DNA from: Ponticaulis sp.
GTDB lineage: Bacteria > Pseudomonadota > Alphaproteobacteria > Caulobacterales > Hyphomonadaceae
DNA: 64,000 nucleotides
Direction: 5' to 3'
NCBI GenBank assembly: GCA_002723155.1
Contig: PBNO01000006.1
Coordinates: 710,438-774,437, forward strand
Of the stretch, positions 18,093 through 27,065 are shown piece by piece; within the stretch, counting starts at the first letter, position 1; every line of letters begins with the position of its first letter. Under the pieces are notes generated by a model, which saw only the letters and a list, made by a program, of their open reading frames with translations, did no database searches and was not told the origin of the DNA. Position numbers and translations under genes: made by a program.

Positions 18093-18137
18093 CCAAGGCA
18101 AGTCTCTATGCCCGCGCCTTGGAAATTGAAAAGGCTT
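18093..18137 (+). promoter_or_regulatory. Possible structured leader of metZ (hairpin plus pseudoknot over the ribosome site)
   Basis: CCAAGGC (18093-18099) and GCCTTGG (18116-18122) pair perfectly around a 16-base loop. The first loop bases AAGTC can pair with GGCTT at 18133-18137, which overlaps the AAAAGG ribosome site ten bases before the metZ ATG. This is the layout of compact SAM-sensing leaders found before methionine genes in alphaproteobacteria. However, the known conserved bases of SAM-II, SAM-V and SAM/SAH aptamers are not evident. A chance fold or a new leader class are both possible. Confidence 0.35.
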
Positions 18138-18144
18138 TACGCTC

Positions 18145-19344
18145 ATGACCTCCGGTAACACGCCTAAATACCGCCCGGCGACAAATCTCGTCCATGGCGG
18201 CACAGAACGTACCCAATGGGGCGAGACATCAGAAGCGCTGATTCTCACCTCTGGTTATATGTATGATTCTGCTGAACAGGCGCAGGCCCGAATGGCCGGA
18301 GAGATTCCGGGCTATGTCTATTCGCGTTACAACAACCCGACCGTCGCCATGCTGGAAGAACGTCTTCGCCTGATGGAAGGCGCTGAGGCCTGCCGCACTA
18401 TGGCGTCCGGCATGGGCGCAATGTCGTCTCTTCTGTTCGCGCCCGTTCAGGCGGGCGACCGCGTTGTTGGCGCAAATGCGCTGTTCGGCTCGTGTCGCTG
18501 GCTGATCGCAAACCAGCTTCCAAAATTCGGTGTCGAGACAGAATTCGTCGACGGCATGGATATGGAAGCCTGGGAGCGCGCGCTCTCCAAGCCGACAAAG
18601 CTCGTGCTCGTGGAAAGCCCGGCCAACCCGTTGAATGACGCCGTCGACATCGCAGCCGTTGCTGAGCTCGCCCACAAGGCTGGCGCACAGCTTATCGTGG
18701 ACAACGTCTTTGCGACCTCCATGCTGCAAAGCCCGTTCGAGCTGGGCGCTGACTGGGTTTTCTATTCAGGCACCAAACATATGGATGGCGGCGGCCGTGT
18801 TCTGGCGGGCGCTATTCTTGGTCCGCAGAAGGATATGGAAGAGATTATCGACCCGTATATCCGCCATACAGGTCCTTCGCTTTCTCCGTTCAACGCATGG
18901 GTTGTTCTCAAAGGCCTTGAGAGCATGCCGCTGCGCGTCGCGAAACAGTCTGAAAATGCAGCAATCGTGGCTGATCGCATTGCAGACCATAAGGCTCTGC
19001 GCGCAATCCGTTATCCGGGCCGCAAGGATCACCCGCATTACGAAGTGCACGCCAAACAGATGAAGGCCGGCGGCACGATGATGGCGATTTCTCTGGCTGG
19101 CGGTCAGGAAGCGGCGTTCCGTTTCCTCAACGCGCTTGAACTTGTTGGCATTTCCAACAATCTCGGCGACGCGAAATCGCTGGCCTGCCACCCGTCCACC
19201 ACTACGCACCGCGCCGTTCCGGTCGAAGAGCAGGCGAGCATGGGGCTTGATCCTTCATGGATTCGCATCTCGATCGGACTTGAAGATGTCGAAGATCTGA
19301 CGGAAGATTTCATCCGGGCACTGGATTCGGCACTAGGGGAGTAA
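18145..19344 (+). CDS. metZ: O-succinylhomoserine sulfhydrylase MetZ
   Basis: A 399-aa PLP enzyme of the Cys/Met metabolism family that makes homocysteine directly from O-succinylhomoserine and sulfide. Visible marks are YVYSRYNNPTVAMLEERL (~58-75), MASGMGAM, VESPANPLNDAVDI, IVDNVFATSMLQSP and the PLP lysine Lys211 in SGTKHMDG. SLACHPSTTTHRAV near the C-terminus is typical of sulfhydrylases. The first part (TNLVHGGTERTQWGETSEAL) matches MetZ better than MetC or MetB. It is followed four bases later by apaG. A metX/metA partner is not in the window. The leader may respond to methionine or SAM (see the separate entry). Confidence 0.95.
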   Translation: MTSGNTPKYRPATNLVHGGTERTQWGETSEALILTSGYMYDSAEQAQARMAGEIPGYVYSRYNNPTVAMLEERLRLMEGAEACRTMASGMGAMSSLLFAPVQAGDRVVGANALFGSCRWLIANQLPKFGVETEFVDGMDMEAWERALSKPTKLVLVESPANPLNDAVDIAAVAELAHKAGAQLIVDNVFATSMLQSPFELGADWVFYSGTKHMDGGGRVLAGAILGPQKDMEEIIDPYIRHTGPSLSPFNAWVVLKGLESMPLRVAKQSENAAIVADRIADHKALRAIRYPGRKDHPHYEVHAKQMKAGGTMMAISLAGGQEAAFRFLNALELVGISNNLGDAKSLACHPSTTTHRAVPVEEQASMGLDPSWIRISIGLEDVEDLTEDFIRALDSALGE

Positions 19345-19347
19345 GCC

Positions 19348-19767
19348 ATGGATTTTGAGGATGACGCGGTCTTCCCTTATGAGGCGGAGACCTGGGGTGT
19401 CATGGTGCGCGTCTTCCCGGAATTCGTGGACGATGAATCCAGCCCTGAGCACAGTGAATATCTCTGGCGCTACACGGTGCAGATCGAAAATAACGTCGAT
19501 CACACCATCCAGCTTGTGAACCGCCATTGGGAAATCACCGATGCCCGCGGCCGCCGTCAGGTAGTCGATGGCGAAGGCGTTGTGGGCGAAAAGCCTGTGC
19601 TCGCGCCGGGTGAGAGCTTTGTCTATGTGTCCGGCTGCCCGCTGAACGAACCGTCCGGCGTTATGGTTGGACGCTATGGAATGCGCCGCGAAGATGGTAT
19701 CGAGTTTGATGTGACCATTCCGGCCTTCTCGCTCGACAGCCCTCACGAGACTGCCCGCCGCAATTAG
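19348..19767 (+). CDS. apaG: ApaG family protein
   Basis: A 139-aa protein with the ApaG immunoglobulin-like fold: VMVRVFPEFVDDESS, WRYTVQIENNVDHTIQLVNRHW, the acidic GEGVVGEKPVLAPGESF and YVSGCPLNEPSGVMVGRYGM. ApaG is linked to diadenosine tetraphosphate and Co/Mg effects, and a related domain occurs in F-box proteins. The biochemical role is unsettled. It starts four bases after the metZ stop, so the two are almost certainly cotranscribed. Full family length. Confidence 0.95.
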   Translation: MDFEDDAVFPYEAETWGVMVRVFPEFVDDESSPEHSEYLWRYTVQIENNVDHTIQLVNRHWEITDARGRRQVVDGEGVVGEKPVLAPGESFVYVSGCPLNEPSGVMVGRYGMRREDGIEFDVTIPAFSLDSPHETARRN

Positions 19768-19782
19768 AGGCGCCATCGCAGC

Positions 19783-21234
19783 ATGCAGCTACAGCCAATC
19801 CTCTCTGCTCTGGGAAAGCTCCTAATGCTCACAGGCGGAGCGATGGTGCCATGCGCCATTGTGGACGTTGTTTCCGGCATTGAGACGTGGGGTGTGTTTG
19901 GTCTCGCCGCATTCGTGCTTTTTGGTATTGGCGCCATTATCGCTATCGCCTCAGGCAGCGAAAAGCCGCGGACAGGGCCGCGCGAGGCCTTCCTCTTAAC
20001 CGCGCTTGTCTGGGTGGTTCTGCCGCTTGCGGCGGCCTTTCCGTTTCTCGCGCTCGGCTTCAGTTTCACAGATGCGGTCTTTGAGACCGTATCCGGCCTG
20101 ACCACCACAGGCGCGACCATCATGACCGGCCTCGACAATGAACAGCGCGGACTTCTGCTCTGGCGATCCATCCTGCAATGGATTGGCGGCGTTGGCATTA
20201 TCGTGACGGCGATTGCCATCATGCCGATGCTGCGAGTTGGTGGTATGCAGCTTTTCCAGGCTGAATCCTCGGATGTGTCAGGCCGTTTTCTTCCGCACGT
20301 TGCAGAGATCGCCAGCCAGATTGTCTGGCTCTATATCGGCCTCACCGTATTGTGCGGCATTTGCTACGTCTTTGCCGGCATGAGCACGTTCGATGCGGTG
20401 AACCATGCCATGACGACCATGGCCGCGGGCGGGTTTTCAACCTCTGACTCTTCCATGGGCAAGTTTGCGGATTCACGCATTATCGAGGTCTGTATCGTCT
20501 TCATGTTCGTGGCGGGCCTGCCATTCGGAACCATGGTTCTGATGATGCATGGGCGTGTCAGAAATCTCTGGAAAGACCCGCAGCCGCGCTTCTATCTGAT
20601 GATCGTCGTGGTGGCCGTCGCCATACTTTACATCTGCGTCCGCTTCCATCCGCAGACGGCCTTCATCCGGTATGACGAGCATTTATTCCGCGATACCGTC
20701 TTCAGCGTTATCTCGGTCCTCACCGGTACTGGCTATGCCTCGACCGATTATGGCCAATGGGGCAGCCTGCCAGAGATTGTGTTCTTCACCCTGATGTTTC
20801 TTGGCGGATGCGCAGGGTCTGCGGCGTGCGGTATGAACGTGTTCCGCGTGGAAATTCTCCTGCGCACCATCTGGACCTATACCCGCCAGATGCTCAGCCC
20901 GAACCGGATCATGGTCGTACGATATGCAGGCCAGCCCGTGCGCGACGATGTGCTTCTGTCGGTGATGATTTTCATCTTCCTCTATCTGTTCGTCTTCTCC
21001 GTTTCGACCGTTCTCTTGTCCCTAACCGGCCTTGATACGATTTCATCCCTGTCGGCAGCGGCGACGTCCATCTCAAACGTTGGCCCAGGCCTCGGCTCCA
21101 TTTTCGGACCATCAGGCACATTCCAGGACCTTGAGCCATTCGCAAAATGGGTCTGCTCGATCAATATGATTTTCGGACGCCTCGAACTTCTGACGATCTT
21201 CGTCGTTCTGACGCCGCGCTTCTGGCAATACTAA
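19783..21234 (+). CDS. trkH: Potassium uptake membrane subunit TrkH
   Basis: A 483-aa inner-membrane protein with about ten hydrophobic segments and the four selectivity-filter loops of the SKT superfamily: GLTTTGAT near residue 105, TTMAAGGFSTSDSS near 210, VLTGTGYASTDYGQW near 320 and SNVGPGLGSIFG near 430. The second motif keeps the Gly of the filter. The gating loop is present between the second and third repeats. It needs the cytoplasmic NAD-binding TrkA, which is not in this window. It lies 15 bp after apaG on the same strand and may be cotranscribed. Confidence 0.95.
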   Translation: MQLQPILSALGKLLMLTGGAMVPCAIVDVVSGIETWGVFGLAAFVLFGIGAIIAIASGSEKPRTGPREAFLLTALVWVVLPLAAAFPFLALGFSFTDAVFETVSGLTTTGATIMTGLDNEQRGLLLWRSILQWIGGVGIIVTAIAIMPMLRVGGMQLFQAESSDVSGRFLPHVAEIASQIVWLYIGLTVLCGICYVFAGMSTFDAVNHAMTTMAAGGFSTSDSSMGKFADSRIIEVCIVFMFVAGLPFGTMVLMMHGRVRNLWKDPQPRFYLMIVVVAVAILYICVRFHPQTAFIRYDEHLFRDTVFSVISVLTGTGYASTDYGQWGSLPEIVFFTLMFLGGCAGSAACGMNVFRVEILLRTIWTYTRQMLSPNRIMVVRYAGQPVRDDVLLSVMIFIFLYLFVFSVSTVLLSLTGLDTISSLSAAATSISNVGPGLGSIFGPSGTFQDLEPFAKWVCSINMIFGRLELLTIFVVLTPRFWQY

Positions 21235-21311
21235 GGGCCACCCCCTTCACCTCACCGCCGTTTTGAGGCATGTGACTGCGCAAACATACCAATCAACAGA
21301 AGGTTCGCCTC

Positions 21312-22163
21312 ATGAGCACCCTTTCCCTCGAAAAATACGGCATCTCCATTGGCGAAGGTCACCCGCTTGTCGTGATGGCAGGGCTGAACGTTCTGGAAAA
21401 TGAAGAGCTGGCCATGACGGTCGGCGCGCACCTGAAAGCCGTATGCGAGAAGCTCGGCCTGCCTTACATTTTCAAAGCAAGCTGGGACAAAGCGAACCGC
21501 TCGTCCATCACATCCTATCGCGGCCCAGGGCTACAGGATGGTCTTGAAATCCTCTCCAAAGTGAAGGCTGAACTCGGCACGCCGGTCGTGACCGACTATC
21601 ACGAGATGGGTCAGGCAGAGACGGTGTGCGAAGTCGCCGAAGTTCTGCAGGTTCCTGCCTTTCTTTGCCGCCAGACAGACCTCGTCGTTGAGGGCGCGCA
21701 GGCGGTAGAAGCCGCAGGCGGCTGGCTTCACGTGAAGAAAGCCCAGTTCCTTGCGCCATGGGATTGCAAAAACATCATCACCAAAGTTGGCGAAGTCACG
21801 AAAAACAACCCGACGCTGCTTTGTGAGCGCGGCGCAAGCTTTGGCTATAATAATCTCGTCGTGGACATGCTCGGCATTCCGGCGATGAAAGCGCTCGGCG
21901 TACCGGTTACGATAGATGCGACGCATGCTGTTCAGCTTCCGGGCGCAGACCCGCGCACTGCGGGCGGGTCTACAGGCGGCCGCCGCGAGGGCGTTCCAAT
22001 CATTGCTAAATCAGCGGTCGCTGCTGGCGCTGATGGTGTCTTCCTTGAGTTCCACACCGACCCAGACAAAGCGCTTTGCGATGGCCCGAGCTGCCTGCCG
22101 CTTGATGCTGCAGAAGGCCTGCTCTCCCAGCTAAAAGCGATCCACGAGCTGGTTCGCAGCTAG
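21312..22163 (+). CDS. kdsA: 3-deoxy-8-phosphooctulonate synthase KdsA
   Basis: A 283-aa enzyme that condenses PEP with arabinose 5-phosphate to make KDO 8-phosphate for lipopolysaccharide. Family marks: FKASWDKANRSSITSYRGPGL (~51-71), VVTDYHEMGQAE, FLCRQTDL, KKAQFLAPWDCKNI, CERGASFGYNNLVVDM and DATHAVQLPGA near the C-terminus. The Asn of CKN is the metal-independent type, while metal-dependent forms have Cys at the CxxN position. This one should be checked by alignment. It is an essential outer-membrane gene and indicates a KDO-containing LPS. Confidence 0.96.
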   Translation: MSTLSLEKYGISIGEGHPLVVMAGLNVLENEELAMTVGAHLKAVCEKLGLPYIFKASWDKANRSSITSYRGPGLQDGLEILSKVKAELGTPVVTDYHEMGQAETVCEVAEVLQVPAFLCRQTDLVVEGAQAVEAAGGWLHVKKAQFLAPWDCKNIITKVGEVTKNNPTLLCERGASFGYNNLVVDMLGIPAMKALGVPVTIDATHAVQLPGADPRTAGGSTGGRREGVPIIAKSAVAAGADGVFLEFHTDPDKALCDGPSCLPLDAAEGLLSQLKAIHELVRS

Positions 22164-22230
22164 CACCTTTGTTCTGCGGTGCTGTCAAACAGTCGGTCAA
22201 CCGAACCTAGATCAGAGTGACGTCTTTCCC

Positions 22231-23028
22231 GTGAAGCCTAATCTCTTCGACACTTTGTTCTCATACGCCGTTTCAGTGCTCGGCGTGGGCGTTGGTGTTT
22301 TCGTTGGGTATCTCGGGGTGTCCATGGCACTGTCCACGAAGGGGGATGCGTCCGGCTGGGTGCTTCCGATTATTTTCCTTACGGCGTCAGTTGGCACAAT
22401 TATCTGGTTCGCAAAGGATATTTTGAAGGCAACCTCAAACCTGAAAAGCACTGAATTGCCAGCGTCTGATCCGATGCTGGTCTGGGCGGAGGACCTCAGA
22501 ACGCTCCAATCTCAGATCCGGCAACTTGAACTTGCCGGGGTAAGTATGGCGCCGGGTCGTACTGTCAACGAGCTCATCGGCCATCTCGATCGTCGCCGTT
22601 ATATTGAAGATCCGTATGGCGAATTGCTTGCAGCTTATGCTGACGGAATTTCAGATCAGGGTTGGAATTTTGACTTTGAAGCCCTGTCTGGCCCGGGTGA
22701 TTATGCGGCAGCGCTACAGCCAATTGTAGACATAGTCAGACAGCCAGCCCTTGTTACAGACCTGTCCGACGATTTTGATATCCGCAAACAAACCTGCACA
22801 GTGAGCTATACAATCAACGGCCAGCCCAGAGAACTCGTGGCGCGGGTTAATAACGACTGGGTCGATGAAAACCTGATGTCAGATTTTCTGGCCGATCTGG
22901 AAACACATGCGGCAGGAGATAATCATTTCTGCTTCCTGGAAACTGGCGGTGACTATACCCTGTTTTTTGTATCCAACGATGTCGTGGAAGCGGTGAATAA
23001 ATTGCGTCCGGGCGCGATCACGCCCTAG
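22231..23028 (+). CDS. Membrane-anchored hypothetical protein
   Basis: A 265-aa protein with a GTG start. Two membrane segments lie at the N-terminus (YAVSVLGVGVGVFVGYLGVSMAL and WVLPIIFLTASVGTIIWFA). They are followed by a short helical link (LVWAEDLRTLQSQIRQLELAG) and a soluble, acidic C-terminal domain of about 170 residues that would face the cytoplasm. No family is recognised and there are no catalytic motifs. It follows kdsA by 67 bp and precedes the CIA30-like gene. Cotranscription is possible. Confidence 0.65.
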   Translation: MKPNLFDTLFSYAVSVLGVGVGVFVGYLGVSMALSTKGDASGWVLPIIFLTASVGTIIWFAKDILKATSNLKSTELPASDPMLVWAEDLRTLQSQIRQLELAGVSMAPGRTVNELIGHLDRRRYIEDPYGELLAAYADGISDQGWNFDFEALSGPGDYAAALQPIVDIVRQPALVTDLSDDFDIRKQTCTVSYTINGQPRELVARVNNDWVDENLMSDFLADLETHAAGDNHFCFLETGGDYTLFFVSNDVVEAVNKLRPGAITP

Positions 23029-23136
23029 TCGACGGCCACCGAAATGTCGCGGTCCGTTACGCAGCGCTCTCGTCTTTTTCGTTTAATGATCCGCGTGCGC
23101 CGCCGGCTCGTATCAAAGGAACAAACAGGAGGCCCT

Positions 23137-23706
23137 ATGCGCTTTTCCTTTCTGATCCTGCTGGCAGCTTTGATTGCCGGACTACCTGTGAGAGCCGATA
23201 CGATGACCTGCACGACGCTCGTGGAGCACACAGACGCGGACACGCAAAATCCGTGGCAGACTGTGAATGACAATGTCATGGGTGGGCGCTCATCTGGCGG
23301 GTCTTCACTTCAGGACGGCGCTCTCGTTTTCGCCGGCAGCACGAACACAAATGGGGGTGGCTTCAGCTCCATCAGGCTGGATGTACCGCGCGGCGCCATG
23401 GCGGGGGCGCAGGAGCTGCGCGTGCATATGAAACGCGATGCCCGCGCCTACTCCATCACCGTGCGCACGAATGCACGGTCATTCGGACGCCGCATAGCCT
23501 TTCGAGGTCCAATTGAAGGCGCACCGGAAGGCGAATGGGGCACGGGCGTTCTAAACCTTTCCAATCTGGAAGCCTCCATCTGGGGACGCAAACTGCCCAA
23601 TGCGGTATTCGATGCGAGCGAAGTCGTGGAGATCGGGCTGATCATTTATGACGGCGAAGATGGCCCCTTCGAAATGCAGCTCTCACGCATTGAGGCGTGC
23701 AGCTGA
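23137..23706 (+). CDS. CIA30-like secreted protein
   Basis: A 189-aa protein with a signal peptide (FLILLAALIAGLPVRA). The mature part matches the CIA30 (complex I intermediate-associated protein 30) beta-sandwich: WQTVNDNVMGGRSSGG, FAGSTNTNGGGFSSIRL, the carbohydrate-binding-like strands YSITVRTNARS, and VVEIGLIIYDGEDGPFEMQLSRIE at the end. Bacterial homologues are not known assembly factors, and a ligand-binding role is possible. The ATG at 23137 is fixed by a perfect AGGAGG four bases upstream, so the longer frame from 23044 is not used. Confidence 0.85.
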   Translation: MRFSFLILLAALIAGLPVRADTMTCTTLVEHTDADTQNPWQTVNDNVMGGRSSGGSSLQDGALVFAGSTNTNGGGFSSIRLDVPRGAMAGAQELRVHMKRDARAYSITVRTNARSFGRRIAFRGPIEGAPEGEWGTGVLNLSNLEASIWGRKLPNAVFDASEVVEIGLIIYDGEDGPFEMQLSRIEACS

Positions 23707-23788
23707 CGGGATAAAGTTTTCGGTCCTATTGCGCTTTCCTGCTGATTGAATATTCATTTTAATTCAATGAGCACACGGGGCGGGTTGC

Positions 23789-24646
23789 ATGAAAATCTAT
23801 AGATTAATCGCGGGCCTGTTCGGCCTGCTAACGCTTGCCTCTTGCGGCCTGGATCAGTTGACCCATGATCCTGACCTTGCGCTCACCGATCCGGATGCTC
23901 GCACAGCATTGGAGGAGGCCGCTGAGGTTATTATGTCGCGAGACTATGAAGCCCTTCTGGAGATCGGCTACCCCGATCCAAATGGCGGGCCATCTATCGC
24001 GCGTGAACCGTATGAAGACATGATTGCGCTCTTGCCGGAAGGCCAGCTGACTGCCGAATTGTTTTACTCAGAACGGCGTCTGGCGGTTGTCGACAACGAA
24101 GACTTTATCGGCTTTCTTGCCCAATTCGACCTAGCGAGCACTTCAGGCGAGAATACACTTCTCGAAATCGTGGTGTTTCCTTTCGAAGGTGAATGCTGCC
24201 TTGTGACCAATGTCTCGATCACCCCGTTTGACACCGTCCCCTCGCGATCGAATGCCTTTACGTTTGAGAATAAAGGCCCGCTCCATTATGTGACCGCGTT
24301 TCTATTGGTCTTCCTCCCGGTCTTCATGCTGGTGACAGCCATTGCCTGCATCATGAACAAGAAGATGCCACGCGGGTGGAAGTTTGCATGGGTGCCCTTC
24401 ATCCTGATCGCGCTCTGGGGTTATGACTTCAACTGGACCACCGGCGCCTGGCAGCTACATCTGTTTAGCGTGGGCCCGACAGACTTTCAGATCAATTTCC
24501 TGAAGGCACAGTTTCTTGGCGCAGGCATAGCAAAATACGGCTATTTCCAACCATGGATCCTCTCCATCGGCTCGCCTGTTGGCGCGTTCTGCTACTGGAT
24601 CTACGGTCGCAGAGGGCCGAAGGTCACAACGCCTGAAGAGTTCTAG
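23789..24646 (+). CDS. Unusual lipoprotein-like protein with C-terminal membrane segments
   Basis: A 285-aa protein. Residues 1-19 form a lipoprotein signal with lipobox LASC. The middle (~35-160) is an acidic, mostly soluble domain with EECCL-like cysteines (GECCLVTN). Three hydrophobic stretches follow: YVTAFLLVFLPVFMLVTAIACIM (~170-192), WVPFILIALWGY and a last one near IGSPVGAFCYWIYG. A protein with both lipid attachment and membrane helices is uncommon. The first stretch could instead be an uncleaved anchor. No family is recognised. It overlaps the convergent ArsC-like gene by four bases. Confidence 0.6.
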   Translation: MKIYRLIAGLFGLLTLASCGLDQLTHDPDLALTDPDARTALEEAAEVIMSRDYEALLEIGYPDPNGGPSIAREPYEDMIALLPEGQLTAELFYSERRLAVVDNEDFIGFLAQFDLASTSGENTLLEIVVFPFEGECCLVTNVSITPFDTVPSRSNAFTFENKGPLHYVTAFLLVFLPVFMLVTAIACIMNKKMPRGWKFAWVPFILIALWGYDFNWTTGAWQLHLFSVGPTDFQINFLKAQFLGAGIAKYGYFQPWILSIGSPVGAFCYWIYGRRGPKVTTPEEF

Positions 24647-24987
24647 GTCAGTTCGCCTTCAACCGCCTTCGTCCAGCCGACATAAACGCTATCGCTCGCT
24701 TCGATGACCGGGCGTTTGATCAGCGTCGGATTGGCAATCAGAAGGCCGGAAACTTCGTCTGTGTCAGCTTTTGCTTTGTCATCATCGGAAAGACCGCGCC
24801 ACGTCGTCGAGCGGTTATTGACGAGCGCCTTGGCACCGGCCGCATCCAACCAGCCAGGCACCTTGGCGGCCAGATCAGCCTCGGCGCGGATATCGACGAA
24901 ACTCACCTGTTTACCCGCAGCTTCAAGGCTTTTCAGCGCCTTCTTGCAGGTGTCGCAGTTTTTCAGACCGTAAAGCGTCAGAGACAT
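24643..24987 (-). CDS. ArsC/Spx-like thioredoxin-fold protein
   Basis: A 114-aa protein of the ArsC/Spx/YffB group: LYGLKNCDTCKKALKSLEAAG with a CxxC at 10-13, then VDIRAEADLAAKVPGWL, the loop LVNNRSTTWRGL with an Arg in the ArsC position, and NPTLIKRPVIEASD. The CxxC is typical of Spx/YffB-like members, which are glutathione- or partner-binding and usually not true arsenate reductases. Cytoplasmic, single gene, converging on the lipoprotein-like gene. Confidence 0.9.
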   Translation of the reverse strand: MSLTLYGLKNCDTCKKALKSLEAAGKQVSFVDIRAEADLAAKVPGWLDAAGAKALVNNRSTTWRGLSDDDKAKADTDEVSGLLIANPTLIKRPVIEASDSVYVGWTKAVEGELT

Positions 24988-25194
24988 AGTGCCCTCGTAA
25001 AATCAGCGCTCATACGAGCGGGTTCAAATTGCGTCGACTAGTTCGCGTGATTCACATGCGCAGAACAACTCTGCCTGCCTCCTGAGTTCACATTTCAGCG
25101 AATAGCCGAAGTGCCGCGGCAAGGAGCAATCGACAAGCTGCGCCGACCTGTTAATCTACTTCCCGATACTTACAAAATACTCGGGGAGAAAAGC

Positions 25195-26994
25195 ATGATC
25201 GGCTTTCTGGACACGATCAAACGTGAATGGATCTACATCACGAATGTCCGAAAAGCGCTGAAGCGCGCGGCTATGTATCAGCCTGACGATCCGGTTGGGC
25301 TGGCAGATGTACTCGAAGACAAATTCGACAAGCACAAAGCCAATATCGCGATCCGTTTCGAGGATAAAATCTACACTTATCGGGAGCTGGAAGAACGCGC
25401 GAACCAGTATGCACACTGGGCGATCAATCAGGGCTTCAAGGCCGGTGATACCGTCGCCCTCTTCATGGACAATAAGCCTGACTATATTGCCTTCTGGGTG
25501 GGTATGTCGAAGGTCGGCATCGTCACCGCCCTGATCAACAACCAGCTTCAGGGCGCAGGCCTTGCTCACTGCGTTTCCATCTCGAATGCCCGTGCCATTG
25601 TTATGGGCCCGGAACAGGAAGAGCTTTACGCCAGCGCGAAAGAACAGCTGGGCGAAGATATCGTTCCGTGGAGCCTCGATTGTACCCTTGCAGGCGTCTC
25701 ATCGATCGACCCGCTTCTAGCAGACCTGCCTGTTACCCGTCCGGAACGCTCGCACCGCGCTGAAATTCGTGGCCGCGACACCTGCCTCTATGTCTACACG
25801 TCCGGAACGACGGGCCTGCCAAAAGCAGCGAAACTCACTCAGGTTCGCGTACTCGGCATGCTTGGCGCGTTTGTCGACTCTGTTGGCATTACAGAGCGCG
25901 ACCGCATTTACGTGACCCTGCCGCTCTACCACGCGACGGGCGGGCTTTGCGGCGTCGGTCAGGCGCTGACAACCGGCGCGACGCTTATTCTCGCGCGCAA
26001 ATTTTCCGCGTCGAACTTCTGGGATGATGCTGTCAAGCATAAGGCGACCTCCTTTGCCTATATTGGCGAGCTTTGCCGCTATCTGGTGAAGACAGATCCG
26101 CATCCGCTGGAACGTCAGCACACAATCCGCAAAGGCTTCGGCAATGGCCTGCGCGCTGAGGTCTGGGAGAAGTTCGTCGAGCGGTTCAACATTCCGCATC
26201 TGGTAGAATTTTACGGATCGACCGAAGGCAATGTGAGCTTCTCAAACTTCGATGGAAAGATCGGCGCGGTCGGCCGTCTGCCGAGCTATATGCGTGACAA
26301 AATCAAAACCCGCATTGTGAAGTTCGACATTGCAGAAGAAAAGCCGATCCGGGGCGACGACGGCTTCTGTATCGAAACTGATATTGACGAAGCCGGCGAA
26401 GCGATTGGCGAAATCGCAGACGCGCCGCGCCAGCGCTTTGACGGCTATCATGACCCGAAGCAGACCGAGAAGAAAATCCTGCGGGACGTATTTGTGCCGG
26501 GCGATATGTGGTTCCGCACAGGTGACCTGATGAAGCGCGACGAGCATGATTACATTTATTTCGTCGACCGGATTGGCGACACTTTCCGCTGGAAGGGCGA
26601 GAACGTCTCCACCAACGAAGTCGGTGAAGCGCTTTCCAGCTTTGATGATCTGGAGCTGCCAAACGTTTATGGCGTCGCGATGCCGGAAACCGATGGCCGC
26701 GCTGGCATGGCAGGCGTGAACCTGAAGCCGGGACGCAGCTTTGACGGCAAGGCACTGGCCGCACATGTCGACCAGCAACTGCCTGTCTATGCCCGCCCTA
26801 TTTTCATCCGCATCCAGCCGGAGCCGGAAACTACCGGCACGCTGAAATATCGCAAGGTGGACCTCGTCAAACAGGGCTATGACATCAGCCAGATTGATGA
26901 TCCGGTTTATGTACGTCTGCCGGGATCTGACACCTATGAGCCGCTCACGGCAGAGATTGTAGACGACATCAATTCCGGCAAAGTCCGCTTCTGA
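25195..26994 (+). CDS. Long-chain acyl-CoA synthetase of the FATP type
   Basis: A 599-aa adenylate-forming enzyme that activates long-chain fatty acids to CoA thioesters, probably coupled to uptake. AMP-binding motifs: YVYTSGTTGLPKA (~200-212), PLYHATGGLCG, EFYGSTEGN (~340) and WFRTGDLMKRDEHDYIYFVDRIGD. Then GDTFRWKGENVSTNEV (~465-480) is the signature of the very-long-chain/FATP subgroup rather than FadD. The catalytic Lys near the end is in TGTLKYRKVDLVKQGYD. The ATG at 25195 follows GGGGAGAA. It stands alone and ends at a strong terminator. Confidence 0.93.
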   Translation: MIGFLDTIKREWIYITNVRKALKRAAMYQPDDPVGLADVLEDKFDKHKANIAIRFEDKIYTYRELEERANQYAHWAINQGFKAGDTVALFMDNKPDYIAFWVGMSKVGIVTALINNQLQGAGLAHCVSISNARAIVMGPEQEELYASAKEQLGEDIVPWSLDCTLAGVSSIDPLLADLPVTRPERSHRAEIRGRDTCLYVYTSGTTGLPKAAKLTQVRVLGMLGAFVDSVGITERDRIYVTLPLYHATGGLCGVGQALTTGATLILARKFSASNFWDDAVKHKATSFAYIGELCRYLVKTDPHPLERQHTIRKGFGNGLRAEVWEKFVERFNIPHLVEFYGSTEGNVSFSNFDGKIGAVGRLPSYMRDKIKTRIVKFDIAEEKPIRGDDGFCIETDIDEAGEAIGEIADAPRQRFDGYHDPKQTEKKILRDVFVPGDMWFRTGDLMKRDEHDYIYFVDRIGDTFRWKGENVSTNEVGEALSSFDDLELPNVYGVAMPETDGRAGMAGVNLKPGRSFDGKALAAHVDQQLPVYARPIFIRIQPEPETTGTLKYRKVDLVKQGYDISQIDDPVYVRLPGSDTYEPLTAEIVDDINSGKVRF

Positions 26995-27020
26995 TTTTCA
27001 GAAACACCAAACACAAAAAA

Positions 27021-27046
27021 GGGCAGGCCTTACAGCCTGCCCTTTT
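27021..27046. terminator. Bidirectional terminator between acyl-CoA synthetase and alkaline phosphatase
   Basis: GGGCAGGC-CTTACA-GCCTGCCC is a perfect 8-bp stem flanked by AAAAAA on the left and TTTT on the right, so it can stop both converging transcripts. Confidence 0.9.
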
Positions 27047-27065
27047 CAATTCGATTGATTATCCC

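Noticed and set aside
24643..24987. Arsenate reductase assignment for the ArsC-fold protein
   Set aside because: The CxxC and the lack of neighbouring ars genes fit the Spx/YffB-like group better than a true ArsC.
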